The position numbers and the translations under genes were made by a program. The notes under the pieces are model-generated. The model was not told the origin of the DNA and did not search any database. It saw nothing but the letters and a program-made list of their open reading frames with translations. Of a DNA stretch of 46,006 nucleotides, positions 41,192 to 46,006 are shown piece by piece. Origin of the DNA: an uncultured Lachnospiraceae bacterium (lineage in GTDB: Bacteria > Bacillota > Clostridia > Lachnospirales > Lachnospiraceae); NCBI GenBank assembly GCA_900553355.1, contig USDK01000018.1, forward strand, positions 1 to 46,006, given 5' to 3'. How positions within the stretch are numbered: position 1 is the first letter of the stretch; every line of letters starts with the position of its first letter.

Positions 41192-43567
41192 TTAGATCTT
41201 ATCCGCAGTATTTCCTTCCCAGAACCGGCGGATCTTCTCAGAAGCTGTCCCTGTATTGCAGAAGCTATAATCTGCCCATTCCCTCGGAAATGTCTCACGA
41301 TACCGCCGGTCTTTGAAGCGGTCGTCAAGAAGCAGGATCACGCCTCTGTCCTCGTCTGTCCGGATCACCCTCCCGGCTGCCTGAAGCACCTTGTTCATTC
41401 CAGGATACAGATAGGCATAGTCAAATCCCTGAAGTCCCTGTCCTTCGAAATACTGCCGCAGGAGCTCCCGCTCCCTGCACACCTGGGGAAGTCCTGTCCC
41501 TACGATCACGGCTCCGATCAGTTTATCCTCAGCCAGATCAATCCCCTCTGAAAAAATGCCGCCCAGCACGCAGAATCCCATCAGGCTCTGACTGCGCTCC
41601 ATCTCAAAATTTTCAAGGAAAATCTCCCGGGCCTCCTCCGACATATACTGGGACTGCATCACATATTCTACATCTGCCCCCTGCTTTTCCACGAGATCCA
41701 GGAACTCTTCGTACACTTCCTCCATAAACCGGTAAGACGGGAAAAAGGCAATATAATTTCCTGCTTTTGCCTGTGCTACCTCCAGAAGATATCCGGCATA
41801 TTTCTGATACATTCTGGAGCCGCGCAGCTTATACCTGGTGCTGACATCCGTGCCGAGCATCAACAGCCGGTGACCTGTATCAAACGGGGATTCGGCATAG
41901 ATTGTATAATCATCCTTCACTGTGCTGAGAAGGGTTTTGTAATACTGGATCGGCAGCAGCGTCGCCGAAAAAAAGATGGTTCCGATGCCTTTTTCCAGAT
42001 ATTCCTTCAGTCTTCTGGCCGGATTGACACAGAAAAGATGGAGATAAAACCTGCCTTCGTTTCCAATCTCTGAATAGATCAGATAGTCCTGGTCCAGCTC
42101 TTCATAGACGCTGATAAACGTACGGACAGAAAAGTATAATTCCAGGACTTCTTTCCTGACCTCTTCTTTCTCGCACTCTTCCAGGTAGCGCTCCATCTCT
42201 CCCATCAGAGAAATCAGCTTTAAATATACGTTTGCTGCACTGTCCAGCACCCGGCAGCCGTCACACTCTCTTTTCAGAGATAAAAGCTGTCGGTTACAAT
42301 CCTCCAGGCGCCTGCCCAGCTTGATATCTTCCGTCTTTACCAGTCTTTTTACCGACAGGAAATCCTCTTTGCAGATTCTTGCGCTGTACATCTCCCTGGC
42401 CCGGTCTACCAGATTGTGCGCTTCATCGATCAAAAACAGATATTCTCCCTTATTTCCTTCTCCGAAAAAGCGTTTTAAATGCGCATTTGGATCAAACACA
42501 TAGTTATAATCACAGATAATGGCATCTGCCCACGTAGAGACATCAAGTCCCATCTCAAAAGGACATACCTTCCACTTTCTTGCCTGTTCTTCGATCACTT
42601 CCCTGCTGATTGCATCCATCGTGGTCAGGAGCTCATAAACCGCATCGTTGACCCTGTCAAAATGGCCTTTTGCATACGGACAGGCATCCGGGTTGCACTC
42701 TGTCTCCTCACAGAAACAGATCTTCTCCTTTGCAGTCAGCACGATCACTTTCATCCTGAGTGCCTGGTCTTTCAATGTCTCGAAGGCCTGCCATGCCACA
42801 GTTCTGGTTATCGTCTTTGCTGTCAGATAGAAAATCTTTTCTCCCAGTCCTTCTCCCACTGCTTTGACAGCGGGGAACACCGTGGCAATCGTCTTGCCAA
42901 CACCTGTCGGCGCCTGAATAAACAGCTTTTTCTTCTGTTCGATCGTCCGGTAGACTGCTGCCGTCAGCCTTTTCTGACCCTCCCGGTATTCAAAAGGAAA
43001 TGTTACCTCATGGATCGAAGCATTCCTTTTCTCTCTCCACTGGATCTGAAATCTGGCCCATTTCTCATATTGACCCACGATTTCAAAGAACCAGTTTTCC
43101 AAATCCTCTGTACGAAAAACATTCTGAAACCGTTTCAAGTCCTCCGTATCCATGTTGCAATAAGTCATCTGAACGCCGATCTCATTTAAGTCATGCTGCC
43201 TGGCATAGATATAGGCATAACACTTTGCCTGTGCAAGATGAACCGGCACCGGCTCTTTTAAAAACTCTAATTCCTTAAAAACGCCTTTGATCTCATCTAT
43301 CACGATGCCGGAGGGCGTCTCCATCACCCCGTCGGCACGTCCCTCCACGGACAGGGAAAATCCTCTGCAGGGGACTTCCATTTTCATTGCCACTTCCGCG
43401 TGATAGTCCGCTCCCATCCTGCGCTGGATCTTTCGATGTATTTTGCCGCCAAGGAGCATGGCATCCTTATCTGCTCCTGCTGCCCGGTTATCAATGTCAC
43501 CGCTCCTCAGGATGAACTCTACCAGGTTTCGCACAGAAATCCGGATCAATGGCTGCTCTGTATCCAT
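41192..43567 (-). CDS. XPD/DinG-type Fe-S helicase with N-terminal PD-(D/E)XK nuclease-like domain
   Basis: A 791-residue protein. Residues about 1-165 read as a RecB/Cas4-like nuclease: His44, Asp79 in GRADG, Glu92-x-Lys94 in IDEIKG, and QAKCY (113-117). The helicase follows: Walker A APTGVGKT (219-226), a cysteine cluster at 284, 286, 291, 296 and 335 (an XPD-type Fe-S set needs four), DEAH at 381-384 and QAAGRVIRT near the C-terminus. Such enzymes unwind DNA 5' to 3'. It lies 77 bases after the TIGR03915 gene. A start at 43582 is possible; the ribosome site is weak for both. Confidence 0.88.
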   Translation of the reverse strand: MDTEQPLIRISVRNLVEFILRSGDIDNRAAGADKDAMLLGGKIHRKIQRRMGADYHAEVAMKMEVPCRGFSLSVEGRADGVMETPSGIVIDEIKGVFKELEFLKEPVPVHLAQAKCYAYIYARQHDLNEIGVQMTYCNMDTEDLKRFQNVFRTEDLENWFFEIVGQYEKWARFQIQWREKRNASIHEVTFPFEYREGQKRLTAAVYRTIEQKKKLFIQAPTGVGKTIATVFPAVKAVGEGLGEKIFYLTAKTITRTVAWQAFETLKDQALRMKVIVLTAKEKICFCEETECNPDACPYAKGHFDRVNDAVYELLTTMDAISREVIEEQARKWKVCPFEMGLDVSTWADAIICDYNYVFDPNAHLKRFFGEGNKGEYLFLIDEAHNLVDRAREMYSARICKEDFLSVKRLVKTEDIKLGRRLEDCNRQLLSLKRECDGCRVLDSAANVYLKLISLMGEMERYLEECEKEEVRKEVLELYFSVRTFISVYEELDQDYLIYSEIGNEGRFYLHLFCVNPARRLKEYLEKGIGTIFFSATLLPIQYYKTLLSTVKDDYTIYAESPFDTGHRLLMLGTDVSTRYKLRGSRMYQKYAGYLLEVAQAKAGNYIAFFPSYRFMEEVYEEFLDLVEKQGADVEYVMQSQYMSEEAREIFLENFEMERSQSLMGFCVLGGIFSEGIDLAEDKLIGAVIVGTGLPQVCRERELLRQYFEGQGLQGFDYAYLYPGMNKVLQAAGRVIRTDEDRGVILLLDDRFKDRRYRETFPREWADYSFCNTGTASEKIRRFWEGNTADKI

Positions 43568-43602
43568 ACGATCTCTTCCCATCTATCAAATTCGGTATCC
43601 CC

Positions 43603-43632
43603 ATCTTACCACACTGTCCGGGAACTCTGCAA
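43603..43632 (-). promoter_or_regulatory. Candidate internal promoter of the helicase gene
   Basis: TTGCAG (43632-43627), 18-base spacer, TAAGAT (43608-43603) on the minus strand. No LexA box lies here, so the helicase could be made both with and apart from the SOS pair. Confidence 0.4.
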
Positions 43633-43644
43633 GCACCGCGCCTT

Positions 43645-44421
43645 TCAATCAGAATCCTCAGAAAACTCTGTCATATCTGCCCTGTACCGGAGGGGAAGGT
43701 GCTGCAGCTGACATCTGGGATTTTTCCGTTCTTCAATAAAAATTGCTTTGCAAAATCCTTTCCACAAACGGGCATATTGCTGTTCTTCCTTCGATTCCTG
43801 CCGGATTTTATCCAGTCGGGCATCCTGATCCTGCACCAGCACCCATTTTTTCCCAGCCTCATGGACTGCAAACATCTGATGATTTTTATCATGGATCATC
43901 CAGTTCTCCTGTGGCAGACGGTCCGTGAAATGAGGTGCCAGGCAGGTCAGCACCTGAGCCTTCGGTCTGACAGGAGCATACAGTACTCCATTTTCCAGCT
44001 CCCGGAACCTGAGAAATCCTTTCAGATTGTGGGCCTCACCTCCTACGGCCCGGCTCAGTTCAAACACCTTTTCCACCATAGGATGGCTCAAATGATCCAT
44101 AATTCTGGAACTGTCCGAAAGCCTCCTTGCCGCCAGCATTGTTCCAAGAACCGCATTTCCCTTCTCCCGGTCACCGGAAAGCAATGCGTAATAAAGATCT
44201 CTGTGCGCAGTTGTTCCCAGATGTTTCCGGATCATCTTGTCCACCGCAGAAGCCTTCCTCTGAGACTCTTCCACCTCAATATAGTCACAGAACAGCTCCT
44301 GCTCCACCATTCCCTTCAGCGCGATGCCGCATGCATCCTCTCTTTTTCCACTTTTCCAGGCATCATAGATTCCTGAATAGATACCCGTCACAGAATCTGT
44401 GCATATATAAATCGTTTTCAT
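43645..44421 (-). CDS. TIGR03915 family DNA metabolism protein
   Basis: 258 residues, matching the TIGR03915 (DUF4130-containing) family by its opening TIYICTDSVTGIYSGIYDAW. Also visible are the SGDREKGNAVLGTMLAAR helix, the LKGFLRFRELENGVLYAPV strand pair (about 134-152) and the PRCQLQHLPLRYRADMTEF end. Members are always found beside a TIGR03916 radical-SAM protein, or linked to a uracil-DNA-glycosylase-like TIGR03914 domain. The ATG overlaps the radical-SAM TGA as ATGA, so the two are made together. The role, repair or modification of DNA, is inferred from partners. Confidence 0.88.
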   Translation of the reverse strand: MKTIYICTDSVTGIYSGIYDAWKSGKREDACGIALKGMVEQELFCDYIEVEESQRKASAVDKMIRKHLGTTAHRDLYYALLSGDREKGNAVLGTMLAARRLSDSSRIMDHLSHPMVEKVFELSRAVGGEAHNLKGFLRFRELENGVLYAPVRPKAQVLTCLAPHFTDRLPQENWMIHDKNHQMFAVHEAGKKWVLVQDQDARLDKIRQESKEEQQYARLWKGFCKAIFIEERKNPRCQLQHLPLRYRADMTEFSEDSD

Positions 44422-45731
44422 AACACGATATTCTCCCCGAATTTTACATCATCAAACAGTGACATCTGATGGTATCCCATATTGCGGATCTCCAACGGAA
44501 GCTTTTCTCTGGTTTCCAGGAGATTCCTTGCAATATAGTCTTCCTCCATCCGGGTGGGATACATCATCTTCCCACCACAGGTAATAAAATAGAGTGCACG
44601 TTTCAGCACTACTCCCATCTTCTTCAGGTCCTGAAATCCAAGAATCCCGAGGCGTCTTGCCTTCACAATACGGGACGCTGACTTATAACCGATCCCCGGC
44701 ACCCGAAGGAGCATCCGGTATTCAGCCCGGTTAATCTCTACCGGGAAATACTCCAGATGCTTTAAAGCCCAGTTGCACTTCGGGTCAAAGAGAATGTTAA
44801 AATTGGGCTGATCCTCCGATAAAAGCTCCTCTGCCTGAAAATGATAATAGCGCAAAAGCCAGTCTGCCTGGTACAGGCGGTGTTCTCGAAGAAGCGGCGG
44901 CCCTTCCCCTGTCCTGGCCGGGAGGGCGGAGTCTTCATTGACATGGACAAATGCTGAGTAAAAGACTCTTTTCAGATCAAACTTCTGATAAAGGGACTGC
45001 GCCACCCGGATGATCTGATAGTCCGTTTCTGGAGTAGCGCCGATGATCATCTGGGTACTTTGTCCGGCAGGCACAAACCTCTGCCCTCCTCTGTAAACTT
45101 CTATTTCATGCTTATTCTCTGTCATTTTTGTCTGCACCAGGCGCATCGGTTCCAGGATCTTTTTCCGGGTCTTATGCGGTGCCAGCGCTTTCAGACCTTC
45201 CGCTGTAGGCAGCTCCAGATTGACACTCATACGGTCGGCCAGATATCCCAGGCGCTCCACCAGCCCATGACTGGCTCCCGGTATCGCCTTGACATGGATG
45301 TACCCCTGGAAATTACATTCATACCGCAGCTTATAGAGCGCAGCATATAAAAGTTCCATCGTATAGTCCGGGCTCACCAGAACCCCTGAGCTTAGAAAAA
45401 GTCCTTCGATATAATTCCTCCGGTAAAACTCCATGGTAAGCCGGCAGATCTCATCCGGAGTAAATGAGGCTCTCGGCACATCATTGGTCCGCCGGTTGAT
45501 ACAGTATTTACAGTCATAAATACATTCGTTGGTAAAAAGAATCTTCAAAAGGGAAATGCATCGGCCATCCGCCGAAAAGCTGTGGCAGATTCCAGCTCTC
45601 TCGCAGCTTCCCATCCCGGTACCGTCCCCTTTCCGGTCCGCTCCGCTGGATGTACAGGCCACATCATACTTCGCAGCATCCGTCAGAATCTGAAGTTTTT
45701 CATATAGATCCATAGACTCCTGAATCCGCAT
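44418..45731 (-). CDS. Putative DNA repair/modification radical SAM protein (TIGR03916)
   Basis: A 437-residue protein. Radical-SAM cysteines are C70, C74 and C77 (CIYDCKYC). A cysteine-rich lead (C26, C43, C49, C58) could hold a second cluster. The C-terminal third has a helix-hairpin-helix DNA-binding motif, VPGIGYKSASRIVKARRLG, then LKKMGVVLKRALYFIT. The start at 45731 is used because GGGGAGG lies 7 bases upstream; the frame runs 28 codons further but that stretch holds the promoter. It heads an SOS-type operon. The DNA lesion is unknown; a spore-photoproduct-lyase-like reversal is only an analogy. Confidence 0.9.
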   Translation of the reverse strand: MRIQESMDLYEKLQILTDAAKYDVACTSSGADRKGDGTGMGSCERAGICHSFSADGRCISLLKILFTNECIYDCKYCINRRTNDVPRASFTPDEICRLTMEFYRRNYIEGLFLSSGVLVSPDYTMELLYAALYKLRYECNFQGYIHVKAIPGASHGLVERLGYLADRMSVNLELPTAEGLKALAPHKTRKKILEPMRLVQTKMTENKHEIEVYRGGQRFVPAGQSTQMIIGATPETDYQIIRVAQSLYQKFDLKRVFYSAFVHVNEDSALPARTGEGPPLLREHRLYQADWLLRYYHFQAEELLSEDQPNFNILFDPKCNWALKHLEYFPVEINRAEYRMLLRVPGIGYKSASRIVKARRLGILGFQDLKKMGVVLKRALYFITCGGKMMYPTRMEEDYIARNLLETREKLPLEIRNMGYHQMSLFDDVKFGENIVL

Positions 45732-45745
45732 AAAACCGCCTCCCC

Positions 45746-45779
45746 GGGGACGTACCCCATTGCATCTTCCTACGTCCCC
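45746..45779. repeat. GGGGACG palindrome in the SOS operon leader
   Basis: 9-base arms GGGGACGTA (45746-45754) and TACGTCCCC (45771-45779) around a 16-base loop. In the transcript the hairpin ends directly against the GGGGAGG ribosome site of the radical-SAM gene (45745-45739). Confidence 0.8.
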
Positions 45780-45793
45780 ACTCACGCAGAAAA

Positions 45794-45833
45794 GAACATT
45801 TGTTCGATATATCAATTATACGAACAAATGTTC
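45794..45833. promoter_or_regulatory. Two LexA (SOS) boxes
   Basis: GAACATTTGTTC (45794-45805) and GAACAAATGTTC (45822-45833) both fit the Firmicute LexA consensus GAAC-N4-GTTC exactly, with flanking CG on the promoter side. The first overlaps the predicted start of transcription; the second lies within the -35/-10 spacer. Both placements block polymerase when LexA is bound. Confidence 0.93.
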
Positions 45834-45843
45834 TTTTTGTCAA
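45815..45843 (-). promoter_or_regulatory. SOS-controlled promoter of the radical-SAM operon
   Basis: TTGACA (45843-45838), 17-base spacer, TATAAT (45820-45815) on the minus strand. Both hexamers are perfect, as expected for a strong promoter that depends on a repressor. Confidence 0.92.
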
Positions 45844-45902
45844 TCCGATCTTCTTCTTTATTCTGACATTGCATCAAGTTCTGCCAGCTGCTTACCAAAA
45901 AA

Positions 45903-45996
45903 GGGGACACCCTAAAACGCAATCAGGGACACCCTGAAACGCGGTCGGGGACGTGGTGTGCTCCCCGTCAAGTAGACAGTGAAAAAAATATAAAGT
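45903..45996 (+). repeat. Dispersed GGGGACG-type repeat, right-end copy
   Basis: Two imperfect 22-base tandem units (45903-45924 and 45925-45946, each with GGGACACCCT and AAACGC) lead into a GGGGACG hairpin. The A-rich tail closes the element. Bases 45954-45994 match the reverse complement of 1-41 exactly. Nothing else is visible in 45851-46006. Confidence 0.82.
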
Positions 45997-46006
45997 TTTT
46001 TGGTTG

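Noticed and set aside
45903..45946. Tandem 22-base units as a CRISPR array
   Set aside because: Only two imperfect units with no unique spacers of fixed length; they belong to the dispersed repeat.

Overview
The window looks like a piece of chromosome from a spore-forming, low-to-mid GC Firmicute of the class Clostridia, most likely a gut Lachnospiraceae. The evidence is three T-box leaders, a cysE-cysS-mrnC-rlmB-sigH block, a SpoVAF-type spore protein, a single-chain 1265-residue FGAM synthase, the DNA-repair pair known as TIGR03915/TIGR03916, and GGAGG-type ribosome binding sites. The family assignment is inference; genus is not resolvable by eye. Nearly every gene is on the minus strand. 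The plus strand carries only an ion channel (12971-14179) and two small membrane proteins.

Layout, read from low coordinates. 78-4176: a MarR regulator and a two-gene heterodimeric ABC exporter behind one strong promoter with a candidate operator. 4362-7363: B3/B4-domain protein, DegV lipid-binding protein and a SpoVAF-like germination protein. 7475-11122: dUTPase plus an ABC importer behind a T-box with a UGG (Trp) specifier, hence a tryptophan uptake operon (trpXYZ type). 11150-15558: alanine/glycine symporter, voltage-gated-type K+ channel, MetA with the acetyl-CoA-type Glu111, and a DUF1540 protein. 15638-18372: a threonine T-box feeding a thioesterase and then thrS. 18381-23213: YdcF, SEC-C protein, two small genes, purA and cardiolipin synthase. 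23304-27622: small acidic membrane protein, MocR regulator, glnS, NUDIX hydrolase and tRNA-Thr. 27698-31967: sigH, rlmB, mrnC, cysS and cysE behind a cysteine T-box with its own consensus promoter. 32047-34631: DedA, GNAT, IspF and a small membrane protein. 34700-34921: tRNA-Met and tRNA-Val. 34968-40335: gdhA and purL.

The most interesting block is 40459-45843. A radical-SAM protein with a helix-hairpin-helix tail (TIGR03916 type) and its TIGR03915 partner overlap by ATGA and sit behind a perfect TTGACA-17-TATAAT promoter. Two perfect Firmicute LexA boxes (GAAC-N4-GTTC) lie in that promoter, one inside the spacer and one just downstream of the -10. Next comes a helicase of the XPD/DinG type with an N-terminal PD-(D/E)XK nuclease-like domain and an iron-sulfur cysteine set, then a DUF1461 membrane protein. 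This is a DNA-damage-inducible repair or modification system whose substrate I do not know.

The two window ends carry the same dispersed repeat in inverted orientation (41 identical bases running to the left edge). GGGGACG-type palindromes also occur at 15187, 32641 and 45746. The window is therefore probably a whole assembly contig that broke at both ends in a REP-like repeat family. No phage, insertion sequence or CRISPR array was seen.
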